Part shown: in pieces, positions 1 to 13,160 of the stretch
Position numbering within the stretch: the first letter of the stretch is position 1
How the letters are laid out: every line of letters starts with the position of its first letter
NCBI RefSeq assembly: GCF_008831285.2
Contig: NC_045138.2
Location: forward strand, 9,765,205 to 9,829,204
Direction: 5' to 3'
Source of the DNA: Nymphaea colorata
Taxonomy: Eukaryota; Streptophyta; Magnoliopsida; Nymphaeales; Nymphaeaceae
Length of the DNA stretch: 64,000 nucleotides
The notes under the pieces: generated by a model
What the model was told of the DNA's origin: nothing
Databases searched by the model: none
What the model saw: only the letters and a program-made list of their open reading frames with translations
Position numbers and translations under genes: made by a program

Positions 1-426
1 ACATATTTTTGAGGAATAAATGAAGAAATGACATTTGTTTCACATTGCTCGTGCTCCCGGTGCACTCAAGACATCGCTCTCGATTTCGGATAGGAAATCA
101 TCTCAGGTTTCTTGGACGGCCATGGGGAGGTGGCAAGAGGAAATGAGAATAAAAATGAAAGATTACATATCTCGAATATAGATGAGTCTCCTCCTTTGAA
201 TGATCTTAGGATAACATTGGATGAAGCTCCAAGATGATGAAAATGTCCCTCCAAGAGATCCCCTTGTGCTCTCTTGAATAGTTTGGGCTTGGTGAAGATT
301 GCTCCCAAGGTTGGATAAGAAGAAAGAAATGGAAAGAGATAAATAAGGGAAAATAAAAAAATTCAAGTGAAGAAGCATGAAAGGTTCCTCCTTGGTTGGT
401 TTATGCACAAGAAGGAAGACTATGTG

Positions 427-700
427 AGTATTTATAGAGAGTTTTGGAAATAAAATTTAAAATTTGAATTCAAGAGAGAAGAGTTTTGGAGGTAAAATTG
501 AAAATTGAAACTTCAAAATTTGAATTCAAGAGAGAAAAATTTTGGAGCCAAAATTCAAAATTTGAAATCCAAAATTTGAATTCAAGATGGAAAAGTTTAA
601 GAACCAAAATTCAAAATCTGAAATTCAAAATTTGAATTCAAGAGGTAAGAGTTTTGAAGCCAATATTCAAAATGTGAAATTCAAAATTGGAAATTCAAAG
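427..700. repeat. 56-bp imperfect tandem repeat
   Basis: The core AATTTGAATTCAAG and its variants recur at 461, 517, 573, 629 and (diverged) 685, which is an exact 56-bp spacing. Each unit also carries GTTTTGGAGCCAAAATTCAAAA-like sequence in diverged form. About 4.7 units are present, A-rich on this strand. No coding potential was seen. Confidence 0.85.
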
Positions 701-1255
701 GGCTGTTTAGTATAAAACTATTTTTTTTTATTTAAAATGTGCATAAAAAGTGCTTGTTGTTACAAATGGGTAGGCCGATTCCGTTTTGAGTGACTGTGTG
801 TTTGTTTTAAATCTGAATTGGGTTCAATTTATCGTCAATGCGTTCTAGCAAGCGATTTAGGCTCAAAAATGGTGCAAGAACGAAACATGAAACAAAGGGA
901 AGGCCCGTGCAAGCGCGTGCAGTGCTCATAAATTCAAATTTTGTTGTTTTGATTTCAGCTTTGAGCTTTGGAATTTGAGCTTGAAAATTTTGATTTGGAT
1001 CTAAACTTGGATTTTGGATCTAATTTGGATCAGATAATTGGATTTGAATCTCGTGTCCAAGGTTGAGTTTTGAATTTGAATTTTGTGTTTGAGTTTGAAC
1101 AACAGTTTAGAAATTTATTTTGGATCGAATATTAGCAAATTTTTTTTAGGTCTAAAATTTAAATCCAAATAATAAAATAATAGTCTTTTCTAAAAAATTT
1201 TGGGTGATAACATTCACAAACATTGTTTCTAAAATAATTGTCAACATAAAATCCA
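700..1255. other. AT-rich intergenic DNA, no gene seen
   Basis: The stretch is AT-rich with many short TTTGGAT and GAATTTGA words. There is no long reading frame, RNA gene or element terminus that I can support. Confidence 0.5.
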
Positions 1256-1690
1256 AACTTATTGAGAATGATGACCATGTTCTATGCAATTGCTCAATTG
1301 AGACTTTTTCCACATTATTTGCCTATTTTGCATCTAACATAACCTAGAGATATCTATGAATTTGTCCTTGAAGAAAACTTTATCATAACCCCATCCTTCA
1401 TAGAATAACATCTAGAATGCTATTCAAAAACTACATCATTTGTTTTAGCAAATCCCTGAATTGATGACATAGTATTTGTAGTTTCACGAATATGGCAAAT
1501 ATGTTTTAACACAAATATGTTTGAAAAAGAGGACCCAACGTATTTTATGGGCAAACATGTATCATCACCAGTTACATTGTCATTGCCTTGGTGTTTTGAA
1601 TATATTATAAGAATATTCAAGTCACTTTTAACTTCGTGTCTGGCTCCTGAGCCTAGGTACTGATTATTGTCACCATTTGTCATTGTTATG
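1256..1690 (-). pseudogene. Ty1/copia protease-region relic
   Basis: The minus-strand frame from 1683 reads like the Copia protease segment. A degraded active-site block (LGSGARHEV, where families have DSGATHHV) is followed by LPIKYVGSSF and then a LKHICHIRETTNTMSSIQ stretch, matching the usual LKNVLHVPxIxxNLLSV block. The frame goes on to FAKTNDVVFE and then decays with stops toward 1256. The catalytic aspartate is replaced (D to G), so the copy is dead. No LTR was found nearby, so this is a truncated fragment. The identification rests on motif order, not on a search. Confidence 0.7.
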
Positions 1691-3137
1691 GTACAGTGCA
1701 GTCAACAAGGCTTAGAATGTGCTAGGTAGCTTTTTGATTAGCAACATTTTAGAGGCAAAAATGTCATTTTGTCTCCAAGACAAAACAGTGTTTTTGGAGT
1801 GTCATGTGACATCAAAACTGCGTTTGAGAAAAACGTGGCTTTCAAAAGGAATTTAATAACTTGGGCCTCTCCTCCATGTTGTTCACAAAATTTTTTGTTT
1901 TGTGTATATCTCCCAAATATACAAACCAGTTTTTAGAAAATGACTAAAAACCATTTTTTAACAAAACTAGTCTTTCATAAAACAACTTTTTTTTTCTTTT
2001 TGAAGATGCTTTCCAGACATGCCCATAGGATTATCCGCTTGGACACAATTGAAAAGCTAATAGTATATGCAGATAGAATAATCAGGTTTTTCACATAGCA
2101 TACATGTAACTCTAAACTTTTAAATAGCAAATGGCCTCTTATGAATCCACCGTAGTTAACTCTGGCACAAAAATTTAAGTGGTCTCCTTAAGTTTCATTT
2201 AAAATTTTCTAGCAACATTGATAGATGCAGCTAGTTGTTCTCCTTTAGATTCAATGGAATGTCTTGAAGATGGGCCTCTAGATTAAGAAGCGGCCCATGA
2301 AGGTCATCCAATGATTGGATCAGATCGGGTCTTGGTAGATGTTTTAAAGGGATGATATTTGAAGGTAAGGCCTTCAAGATTTGCATGATTAGATCTTCTT
2401 ATAGAGCATGTGTATAAAGTGAGAGCTGAAAGATAGGAAATAGTTTTGAATTGTTTGATATATTGATTATCAATAGATTTATTTCACTTCAGATTTTGGA
2501 GTTCAGATTTAACTATGTTATTCGGGACCTTGATTGGGCAGCATAAGTGTGCATGAGAGTTGTCCAACTAGCAAATAAGTTGTTTAAACCAACTACTGAT
2601 TTTGAACTATCTCTATTAGGGAAGAGGTTAACCAATTTTGGAGAAGAAGGTCACCCCCCGTCATTACAATATACATGATTTAGTTTGGAATGCCCCTTCA
2701 ACAAATTTGGGAAGATGCCAATTGCTTCTATCAATGAAGGCTAATAGATCATCTCTAGCTAAAATTGACTTCAGTTAGGAAGTTCATACATGGTTATTTT
2801 CAGCTGAAAGTTTGATGGATAAAAGGTGAAAAAGGTTGTTAGGTACCTGAGTCAGTACAAGCCAAAACCCATGCTAGAAGCTTTACTAGAGGTGTCCCTT
2901 TGAAGAGGACTGCTGTGATGCAAAACTCAATGCAATAACTTAGCCTGATACCATAACAGAAAATGGAAAGACAAAATAAACTAAGGTGACCCATAAGGAC
3001 TTTATGGTTCAATTCTACAAGGAACCTACGTCCAGGACTTTTGCTTCTCCCACAGCTTTCAACATATGAGGAGAATTGCTATACATTTCTATTATGATTT
3101 ACATTCTGGGTTGTCTATTATAATAGAATTATAATTT
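1691..3137. other. intergenic DNA, no gene recognised
   Basis: AT-rich sequence with frequent stops in all frames. It may include further decayed parts of the neighbouring Copia relic, but I could not recognise any. Confidence 0.4.
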
Positions 3138-3497
3138 TGGATTTCAGATATAGATCTGCCTATGATGGGTTGGATCCACACTAAAATTGCAACTCAAATG
3201 GAGTTGCATAACCGTCCGCATAACTCGACCACTAAGGTAGTGGTTACAGAAACAAATATACATAAAGGGTAGAAGAACCTAAAAGAAGGAGAGTGTGAAA
3301 CCATGGAAGGATCCTTGATGCGACAAGGGTTGTGGACGTTGAAGGTTTTCCAAAAATATTGTGAAAGTCTAGTCCCCATCGAGCACAAGAGTCAGACATC
3401 GATTTCATCTTCACAATCTGCTACAAAAAACTTACAGTAATGCAAGTCGACGTTCATTAGGTAACATAGTAATACATTTATCTATGTTTTTTCAACA
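3138..3497 (+). repeat. Copia-A 5' LTR
   Basis: The start TGGATTTCAGATATAGATC and the end CAACA align through their whole length with the 14288-15712 copy, apart from the hAT insertion there. Point differences are frequent, so the element is old. The TG...CA ends and the primer site one base downstream set the boundaries. Confidence 0.8.
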
Positions 3498-3498
3498 A

Positions 3499-3507
3499 TG
3501 GTATCAG
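3499..3507 (+). other. Copia-A primer-binding site
   Basis: TGGTATCAG is the first part of the initiator tRNA-Met primer site used by most plant Copia elements. It starts one base after the 5' LTR. The usual continuation AGC has decayed. Confidence 0.75.
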
Positions 3508-6235
3508 TACTACGTTTATTGCTTGGCCTTTTGTTTCCTCTTGGGATTTATGGCAATGGCCCGCAAATTGGCACTCTCTATCCACATAGTAATTTGATGA
3601 TGGGTAACCAATGCCACCTATTTTTCACTGTTATCACTGCCTTAAGTATCGCTAGAGGGGACTGGACCAATGCTGTCCACCCTGCCATTTGTGTCCATCT
3701 GTAGCATTACAACACTCACATAGCATTCAACTGCTTTGGGTAGATGAGTGGAAGGTGGCATGGGTACACCTTCCTCGTGATGATGGTTTCAACAATACAA
3801 TCCATATAGTGGTCATCTATTGCTTTTATTGTAAGAGTTGAGGATAACCTACCTGGTATATACCAAAGGGAGAGAAGGGGCATCAAAAAGCACTATGGGG
3901 GAAATCTTCCATAGATCCATGTTCTTCCTAAACCGGGTGGAGGATGCATCAACAAAGTGTCCCTCCTTCGTTGTATGTCCTGAAAGTGCTGAAGGTGGAG
4001 ACACCTGCTACAACATGTTGCATATCCTCCTCCCTCACCAGAAACGAAGGAAAGAGATGTGGTGGTTTACCATTTTGTGATGGCAAATTCCAACATCTCT
4101 ATACATTTTGCTTTAATGGCACTATATCCATCACAAACTCAGGCTTCAAACACATCTGAGCCTATAATGGGGCAGGGAGGGTGACACAATTTCAGAATAA
4201 AGTGGCCTGAGGACTTTTCTCAGTCCTGAGATGTTAATGACCAGCACATTCCATCATTGTTGTGGTTTAGATGTCATGGTCCCCCACCTATATAGAATTT
4301 ATTTATGGTATAACATCTGGCTATTTGTATATGGATGGTTCAATTGTCATGATCTTTTTTTTTATGTTTAAGTACATTGTTATGGTTTGATATTTATATT
4401 TTTTGTGGAGCTTTGGATCTGAAATCTATATATTACATAGTGAAATATAGCGTTCGTGCATTAATGCTTAGTCTCTTGAGCATTGATGGCCAAAACTATA
4501 ATAATCCAATTCTGGATCCGTACCCTATCTTTATGCTTAATAGACACATCAAGTAAATTATATTTTTGTTTTAGATTCTTGATCAAATTTGAATATACCT
4601 TTCTTTCTTGGTTGTTATATTTTTTGTCTATATGCATGGTGTCCCTTCAGTCAATGTTGCTTCCATTTGGATTTTGGATGGGATTTTGAATGCTCATATA
4701 TATGAGAACTAGAATTGGTACAATTGTTTATTTTGATCCAAATTGAACACATCAATTTGATCTAATCATTCTTGATATGATGGCACCGTGCTTGAGTTCC
4801 ATGCTTGGGAAGTTTTTTTGTGCACCCTCATTTGAATGAAATTTCATATTGTTTATTTTATTTTATTTAGTAGTTCATAAAAGTATTTCATTTGTAATCG
4901 AATTGATGGATCAATTTCATAAATTTTTTTGTGGGATCCATGTTCATGTTTTGTTGGATCTAATTTTTGGGCTACTATCTTAAAACTCTATGCTTGTCCA
5001 AATAAGGTGTCTAAGATTAAATATTATATTGTATTGAACATTTTACTTGACTTTATGTGGTCACTAATTTTTATTTTAAGAGAGCATACTCATGTAAATA
5101 AAAGTCAATACTGTCTTGCCCTGATATAATATACATGCATCAGTCCACGTCAATTTTTTTTATATGGCATATATATGTTAGTCACAATGTCAGGCATTAT
5201 AGATGGATCACATAAAAGTGATGACATCTTCGGCCTACTAGCATCACTATAGCAAGTGGACAACCTCAGTAATCCTATTGTATCAAAAAATAAATCCCCT
5301 TCAAAGTTGGTGCTTAATGATTTTTTAAATTATAAAAAGTATGCTACACATTCTATGTATGTTCACCTCATAATCATGGATGATAAAATTGGTCTCATGA
5401 GGGCAGAGGATGAGGTCTTTTTTACCTTCAAGTGCGAAGGAAATGTCATCTTGAGTTATCCTCCACATGATTGGGCTTAGTTCAGACAAAATTGTTTGTC
5501 AAGACATGAAAAAGAAATCACTCTCCGACATTGAATACGAGGTTGAGTACCGGATTAAAGGTGAACTGGATTTCAAGGTGATCACATGAACTATTTTGTT
5601 CTTTAGAATAGAAAAGTACAACACTTGGCTTCAAGGAATGACATGGATGTGTATTTGATGCAATATAAACAAGAAATGTAAGAAATTCTAGAATCTGAGA
5701 TAATATTTGATTACAGGCAAACTTTTCATGATACTACCCCACAATGCGCAAGGTTATATAATTGTTTTATGGTTACAATTGTAATTGAGTAGTTTCTACT
5801 CATATGTCTAACTTGATTTCATTATAACTGTGCTTTTTCAATAATTATAGACATATCTTCTTTTTGGACTTGATGCTTATTAGATTCATACATATAAGGA
5901 TGTGACATTTATTCGTTTTCCCCTATGTTTTCTTGAGTACTTATGCATGTGATGCTTCTTTTATTTTTAACGTAATATGGACGGCATCACAAGTGAGAAA
6001 CAATTAAGTTTTGAGCTCACTCTCATTGTATATTACAGTTAGGTTTTATTAATTAGTTATATGGTTTGGATCATTATAATAGTGGTAGATGATTTTAAGC
6101 ATAGTGACATTTCGATTCCACATCTTATGAAAAAAATCATGTTTTTAGTCACGTGACTTGACTGAACATAGACAGGTTATGCAATTGTGAACATGCTTGG
6201 ACAATCATTAAGAACATTATTCTTTTTTATTGACA
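3508..6235 (+). other. Copia-A leader region, content unrecognised
   Basis: About 2.7 kb separates the primer site from the first gag-like codons, which is long for a Copia leader. A further old insertion is likely, but I found no termini or TSD that prove it. The frames are short, for example 74 codons at 5256-5480, and match nothing I know. Confidence 0.4.
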
Positions 6236-7085
6236 TAAGATACGACTACACAAAGTAAGACCATAGTAGAGTATGCATTGAATGGAGATAATTATGACAT
6301 TTGGCATCGTAAGATCTAGTTTGCCTTAGAGGAAATTGAAGCCCTTGATGCTCTGAACCATGTCATGACTAGACCTAAGAGAAGTATTCAGCAAGCATGT
6401 AAAGACATAGAAGCTTATAATGAGTAGAAGCGCATGAACTCTATTGCTATGTCACAGTGCTATGCCCAATGCAAGATGATATAATGCGTCGACATGAACA
6501 TTATCAGACTGCTCATAATATGTGAATAACTTGCAAAGACAAGTTTGGAGGCACTTCAGCCACAAAGCTTAGAAATTTTGCAATTAAATTTGACTCATAT
6601 GAAAAGCAGAATCAATGCACAATGAGTCATCATCTCAAGGAAATGGCCAACACAATTGGAGAGCTCAATTTTGTTGAACTTGTTCTCACATGTAAACAAC
6701 ATGCTCAGGCAGTGACAAGATCACTATCAAACAACTGAGAACACATGAAAATTAGTACAACTCATAATGAGAGCATAATGACTTTGGTGACATTGCTTGT
6801 CAACTGGAGCTAAAATTTGAATGCCCTGAAGCTGCTAAGTTCAGCAGTCATACCTACATAACTAGGAATTCCAAGTATGTTTTCAGTTGCAAGCAAAAAA
6901 TAATGTTTGGTCCAAAAAAATTCAGGGTTAATCATAATAAAGTATAGGGAAAGAAGAAATACAAAGAAAAATTGAGACGTCATGGAAAAAGCAACAAGAA
7001 AAAAGACAGGTGAAAAGTAAAATGTTTTAATTGTGGTTAACTTGGTCACTTTGCAAGAGAATGCAGTGAAGAGAGAAAGTTTGCA
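6236..7085 (+). pseudogene. Copia-A gag remnant
   Basis: Broken frames read EYALNGDNYDIWHRKI near 6269, the typical start of Copia gag (L-G-x-N-Y-x-x-W). Stretches such as IAMSQCYAQCKMI and a C-terminal zinc knuckle follow. The knuckle at about 7020-7070 reads CFNCG, stop, LGHFARECSEERK: it keeps all CCHC residues (CX2CX4HX4C) but carries an in-frame TAA. Several other stops are present. Capsid function is lost. Confidence 0.75.
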
Positions 7086-7129
7086 TTTCGATAACCTAGT
7101 CAGCTTATTTGTTTGTTTCTAGTTGTGAT

Positions 7130-7980
7130 TTAACTATATCTCATCTTTTATGGATTGTAGACTCGAGAGCAACAAAGTATGTAATGCATGAACTTATCAC
7201 ATTTCTTAAATATTAGGAAATCTCAAATAGAAGTTGGATGTTCCTAGCTAAGAACAGTCATGTAGAGGTTTGTGGAATAGGAATTTGTCCACTATATCTA
7301 TATAATAAACAAAGTCTTATGCTGCACGATGTGCTACATATTGCTAATATTTGATAGAATCTTGTTTCAACTACTTTATGACTTTTGAATATAGACTTGT
7401 TTCTAAGACAATTCTACTGTGATACTACTCGAAAACTTTGTGATATATTCATGTGTTCTATTCAATGTTTCTTTGTGTTGAATGTTTATTTTAATTCTTG
7501 CTATGTGAATATTGAATATTTTGATATGCATATAAATGTGGATGTGTTCACTTGGCATGCTCGCCTAAGGCATATTAGACAAAAGGGGATAGAAAGACTT
7601 GCACATAAGGGATTATTGGAGGCCCTTTATAAATTCTATATTTCTATCTATGAACATTGCTTAGTAGAAAAATCAACAAGGTTGATAGTCCATTGCAATT
7701 AATTCATTCAGATATCAGTGGTCCAATGAGTGTAGCTAATGGATACGGTGCATCATATTTTATTATATTTATTGACGACTACTTATGGTATAGATATGTA
7801 TATCTTATCTTCCATAAATCTAAAGCCTTGAATTGTTTTAGATTCTTTATAAATTTGGTTGAAAACCAACTTGTTCATAGAATCAATGTTCTTAGAACAG
7901 ACCAAGGTATAAAATCCAAACAATTCAAGGAACTATGTAATGACAGAATAGAGTTGCAAGAAGGAGAAACAAAACCTTAA
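7130..7980 (+). pseudogene. Copia-A protease and integrase remnant
   Basis: Near 7150 the protease site reads WIVDSRAT (family DSGAT; G to R). The integrase zinc region WHARLRHI lies at 7552-7575. The catalytic core is readable at 7690-7980: HSDISGPMS carries the first aspartate, FIIFIDDY follows, and VLRTDQG carries the second. The frame is lost beyond about 7960, before the third catalytic glutamate can be placed. Frame changes occur at about 7657-7700. Confidence 0.8.
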
Positions 7981-8775
7981 TGGAAATGGTCAGCCCTATG
8001 ATGGTGCAAGCACAATTGCATATCTCTTTTTGGAGTCATTGTTTATTCACCACAATTTATGTCTTTAACTGTGTTCGTAGTAAATCCTTTTATCAACTCC
8101 GTATAAATTATGGATAGGTAGATGACCTGACATTAGCCACTTAAGACTTTGGGGGTCAAAGATATGTTCATGATCTTTCTTATTTACATGGGAAATTGGA
8201 TCCAAAAGAAAAAGAATGTATAGCACTTCAAGGTATATGTATTTATAGGTGAAAAGAGTGATGGGAGTATTAGTGAAATAGATTCTCCAGATACTACATT
8301 CATGAAGAATGAATTTCCTAAAAAAAAGTTATATAGAGAGAGATATTCAATTTTGAGTTAGATGATTCTGAATAAGTAAATAATATGTTCAAGAAACTAA
8401 GATACAACATGACATGTGCCAGTCACTCCTAGATAGTGGAAGTAAACCTCGTATAGAATAGGATGTCAGCACAATCGCACTGTTTTGTCAAAATACAAGA
8501 AAGAGAATTTCGCGATGCAAATTTGACATATAAGAAGCTACGATAGTAGTTCTAAATGACATTGACATTCCAAAATCTATGCAAGAAGCTCTCTCTAGCC
8601 TAGAAAAAGAAAAAATTGCAAGAGTAGAATGGAAGAAAAGATAAGATCCATTAGCACCAGGAAAGTTTGGGAACTTGTTGATCTTCCCCAAGAAAGTCGA
8701 TAAATACTCAAGGGTCTATTGAGAGACTTAAAGTTCATCTAGTTCGAAAATGATACCCACAAAAAGAAGGGGTAT

Positions 8776-11700
8776 TGTAATGCTTTATGTTTTTGGGTCA
8801 GGCTAGAGCAGGTCTAGATCCAGACCCGAGCTCCATGCACGAACAGGGTCCCGACATCGCCCTCTTCTCCCTCGCCTTCTTCTTCGTCTCCTCCTCTGCT
8901 ATGACCACATCACAGAAGAAAAAGAGGAGGTGGGAGGTATGTGCAGCAACGATGTTCTTTGGGATGACGACGGCGGCGGCGGCGCTCTGGTAAGCCCTCT
9001 CGACCTCTCTCTGCCTCTTCCTCTCCTTTCTATCTTCTTTCTTCTCCTCCTCCCTCCTATGCAATCCTGTCCCTCTCCATTAGCACCCTACTTTTTCCCG
9101 CGCTCTGCTCGAGCTCTCACCCCGTCCCTTCTGTCTCTTCCTCTCCATCTCCCCCATTCCCCCCGCTCGATTTCCCCTCTTTGCCTGTCTCTCCGCTCTA
9201 TCCGGACTCTCTTCACCAGTCTCCCTTCTCTATCGACACCCTCTCCTCGCATGCTCTTTCCCCTCTCTACTCTCCCATCTCACTGCTCGCACCCCCTTTT
9301 TACCGCCAGCCTCCTCCCACTCACCTCTCTCATGTTCTCCCTCTCACTTTCAACCTCCCTCTCTCTTGTTGCCCCATGCCTCCCCCAACCGAACCAATCC
9401 ATCAGCTGAACTCCTCCTCTTGAGCTCATTTTCACTTTTTCTCACTAGTTAGTGGCTGTTGAATTAGAATTGCAGCTTGGGGGCCCATCTTTCTCTTCAT
9501 AACAACGTATAGAAGGCGCTAGTGGTAGCGGCATTGCATGATTTTTGCCGCTTGGGGATCACTCAAACTCTTGAGGTGGCTATGAGAACACTACGATAGT
9601 TTGGACTCTAAGATTGGGGTGACTGAGGCCTAATCGAGCCTAAATTATTTAATATATTATGTTAACATACATATAATTAATGATTGAGCATGCTAGACTT
9701 AAGATTTGATGATTTAGAATACATGCTAGCGATGTTGTTATTTTGAGGAAAGTTGAGGATTATTTTGAGAAGGACGAGAATCCACGTGTATAACTATCTC
9801 TTTAGCATGATGTGTTCATTTTCAAAGCTATTTGAAAACATGGTAGATATTTGATGTGGTTGAGAAAATTTAGAATCGTTTTAGTGAGCACGTGGTGCAT
9901 GCTATTGTCAATGGGCATATTGTGTTGTTGGTTGGAAAAAAGCATGTAAGTTGAGCGTAATTATTGGGAAGACGCATCAACTAAAGAAAGCAAGTGAGAA
10001 ATGTGTTAGTAATAGATTGATCGAAGTTTTGAGTTTAGACATTTAGTGGCAATTTGAAGGAGTTGGGAAGTGGCTTATTGGAGAGTTTTGTGGGTCAACA
10101 CTACCCGTCTACATCCTCTTGAGGCGATGACATGCCTCAATGATTATGTTTCATATTTGTATAAATTGTAAAGCAAAGCGAGTAGAGAACTTATCATTTG
10201 ATTGTGTTTGTAGGTACACCGGGCACGTCCAGTAGACCTTGAGCAAGAAGACGTAAAGCTCGAGGCGTTTTGTGGACGCGCAACAGGTATGGCGGCATTC
10301 CAAGCAAATCCCTGCCTGCCAACTTTTGAATATGTGTTTCCAAGATCATTGGATCCTGTGATTGTGATGTGATTGAATGGTTGTAATGTGATTGAATGGT
10401 TGTGATGTGATTGAATGATTGTATACATGAGAATTAAATGTTTATGTGATAAGTTTTGTTTTGAAAATTACTACGCAATTGCATGTGCATGCTAGAATTG
10501 ATAACTATTTAGGACATATGAGGTGGGGTATCGAGTTGAGTATCTCCTCGATCTTGATTGTGCATTAGAAAGCATCCTAGAATGATAACTACATAGGACA
10601 ACTACGAGCCAATCACGGGTCGAGACCACTCTCCATAGTTTGGCTAAGTTTTGAAATATGTGATTGATGTATTTGATTAATGTGAATGTTGTGGTATGTT
10701 ACATATGCATTGTCGTGAACATTAATGAATATGAATGGTAGTTGTACCTGTAATGTTATGATGACTAGCTAAGAATGTTAATGATACGTATAGCCCTCGT
10801 GTGGAGCATTTGGAGGTATGAGTGCACTTGTGGGGAGAATCAACCTCATGAGCTAGCCGGTCATTTTGTGAATGTGTTTTCATAATGATAAATAAGAAAG
10901 AATAAAAGATAAGAGACTAGTGGGTTGTGACAATGTGTTTGAGAGTTGTCCCACCTTCGCTACTGGTCTCACCTGTTCGAAGCACAGGCGGTGCAAGGCC
11001 ATAGGGTACTGTTGTGTGATGTGCTTGGAGCGTTGGACACCCACCTTCCCAAACTAGATGTCATAGGGAAGACTGAGTATCTCTCCTTGGAATTCGCACA
11101 TCCATGGACGAATGCTCTTCCGCTGTAGTATGAATGGATCCATATTGTTTCGTCACCACGGAGGTTGTCTCTCAGATGTAGGCCATCTGCGTCATGCACA
11201 TGCTTGTGTTTGCACCCACAGGAACTATCAATTCACTAAAGCTAATGTAAATGAAAAGAAGGTGAATGTAAATGATATGTATGTGAATGAAATGAATATA
11301 CTTGAAGTGAATGTGATTATGAAATATGTTGTTGTGGCCATTGAGTGGCCTTTGCATGTCGTGTTGTGTGTGAGGGGCCTCCTTGTCAAGTCGTGTGACT
11401 GCATGCCCTATCACGACATGATAGTGATTTGCTTTGATATTTGTTTTATCTTATATTTGCGCCCTTACCTTAAAAGGTTAGAGATTTATCTGGCATGTTG
11501 CTATACTGCGAAGGCTAAGCCTTTAGTTGTCTTTTCTTTTTCAGATTTTGGCGAACTTGGGACAGCAGATTGATCAGATGGCTCTACTCACGTTCTATTT
11601 GAGAGGTTTTGAGTCTATTGTAGTGTGAGCGCATCTTGTTTGAGTCATATTGATGTCTTGTCTTTGTTAGACATCAATGTTGTGATTTGAGTAATTTTTA

Positions 11701-11884
11701 TCATATGTATTATTGAGAAGAATGACATGATTTTTGTATGAACTGAAAATTGTTATATAAGTGAAAGTTGCCCCATTGTCTTTGAGTGTATAACTCATCT
11801 CTTTTGAAGTGTTGTGTTGTCGCACCTCAATGTTTTATGTTTTAACAAAAAAAAAATTGGGTGTCAAAGTGTTGGGGTGTGACA
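8776..11884 (+). mobile_element. solo LTR of a Ty3/gypsy-type retrotransposon
   Basis: A 3109-bp block starts TGTAATGC and ends GTTGGGGTGTGACA, flanked by a 5-bp direct repeat GGTAT (8771-8775 and 11885-11889). Removing the block and one repeat rejoins the Copia-A reverse transcriptase region. The long LTR, TGTAATGC start and GTGTGACA end are typical of Tekay/Del-type gypsy LTRs. No gag-pol lies inside, so it is best read as a solo LTR left by recombination between two LTRs. A pyrimidine-rich stretch lies at 8990-9420. Frames inside it are compositional, not genes. Confidence 0.8.
10362..10418 (+). repeat. 19-bp tandem repeat, three copies
   Basis: TTGTGATGTGATTGAATGG at 10362-10380 is followed by two near-identical copies at 10381-10399 and 10400-10418. 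It lies inside the gypsy solo LTR. Confidence 0.9.
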
Positions 11885-12689
11885 GGTATTCTACAATGAA
11901 ACTTTTTCTTCCAGTAGTCAAGTTGTTTTTTTTTGCCTCATACATGTTGTCATGTCATATATTAATATAGAATTACACTAGATAGGTGTGAAGTCAATAT
12001 TCTTTAATGGAGAATTGAAAGAATAAGTTTACATAGAACAAACCTAAGGAGTATGTTACCAAGGGCTATGAGTATAAAGTTTGCAAGCTAAAACGGTCCA
12101 TTTATAGGCTTAAGCAATCTTCCAAATAGTGGTTTTCATGAGACTATCATTTCAAATGATTTTGATATGATTAATGAAAACTATTGTGTTTATTTGAAAT
12201 GATACAAGAAAATGTTTGTGATTCGGTCATTGTATATTGATGACATACTATTAGCTAGTAATGACATGAAGTTACTAAAATCAATCAAGGATTGGTTGTT
12301 CATTCATTTTAAGATGAATGATATAGGTGAAACAACATTTATTTTAGATATTGAAATTAAAATAGATCGCTCAAAAAGACTTCTTGCTCTCTCACATGAG
12401 TTATATATAAAGAAGATATTAAAGTGACTTAATATAGAAGACTACAAACCAAATGGTACTCCAATGGAAAAAGGTAATAGTTTATCAATAAAAATATATC
12501 CATAGACATCAGTATAAAAACCAAATGTCAAAAGCACCACATTCTGATGTGCTTGGTAGTATACTATACCTAACTATGTGCACATTGTAGACATATGTTA
12601 TGTACTAGTTAAATCTTGGGTATGCTCATCAAAAAGTTGTTAAGTGATCACGAAAGACACTGAAAATCTAGTTCTATTTTATCATGGTG

Positions 12690-13160
12690 GAGATTTGTGT
12701 ATAAAAAGCTATTTGAGAATAATACCTTGATGAACAAAAATCCACATCAGGATATGTGTTCCTACTTATTGTGGTATAATATCTTGGTGTAGTAAGAAAC
12801 AATTATGTGTAGCTCTATCAATGACAAAAGCAGATTTTATAGTTGGATTTATGGCAGTGCAAGAATGTGTTTAGTTGATGAAATTATTTAAGCATATCGG
12901 GATTGTCATGAAGGCAAATATCCAAATAACTATCTATTGTGACAATGAAGTGGCAACTGCATATGCAAGGAATCCAAAGTTTCAGAACCAGACACATTTA
13001 TACCAAATTTTGGTACCTACGATATGTTGTTCATAAAGGAAAAATGTTGTTAACTTTTATTGACACTAGTGAAATGTTGGGTGATCTATTTACTAAGCCA
13101 ATATTACTAATGTATTAAAAAAGCATGCAATATCGATTAGACTTAATAGAATAAAAAAGT
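12690..13160 (+). pseudogene. Copia-A RNase H remnant
   Basis: Broken frames keep family words: STSGYVFLLI-like sequence near 12745, a TKADFIVGFMAVQECV block near 12824, and DNEVATAYARNPKFQNQTH near 12943. The last matches the usual DNxxAIxLxxNPxxHxRTKH element. This is the last coding part; about 1.1 kb of non-coding sequence follows before the 3' LTR. Confidence 0.65.

Larger units (their letters stand above)
8480..12430 (+). pseudogene. Copia-A reverse transcriptase remnant, split by a solo LTR
   Basis: The 5' part (8480-8770) carries a WELVDLP-like block typical of the start of Copia RT. It is cut at 8775 by the solo LTR and resumes at 11885. The 3' part reads LYIDDILLASND at about 12230-12265 (the YxDD catalytic box, here YIDD), then FKMNDIGETTFILDIEI, the usual block after the box. 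Stops at many positions show it is dead. Joining across the solo LTR restores the order but not an open frame. Confidence 0.8.

Noticed and set aside
8930-9409. 159-codon frame, Leu/Ser/Pro-rich
   Set aside because: It lies inside the gypsy solo LTR in an almost pure pyrimidine tract; its composition alone explains the open frame.
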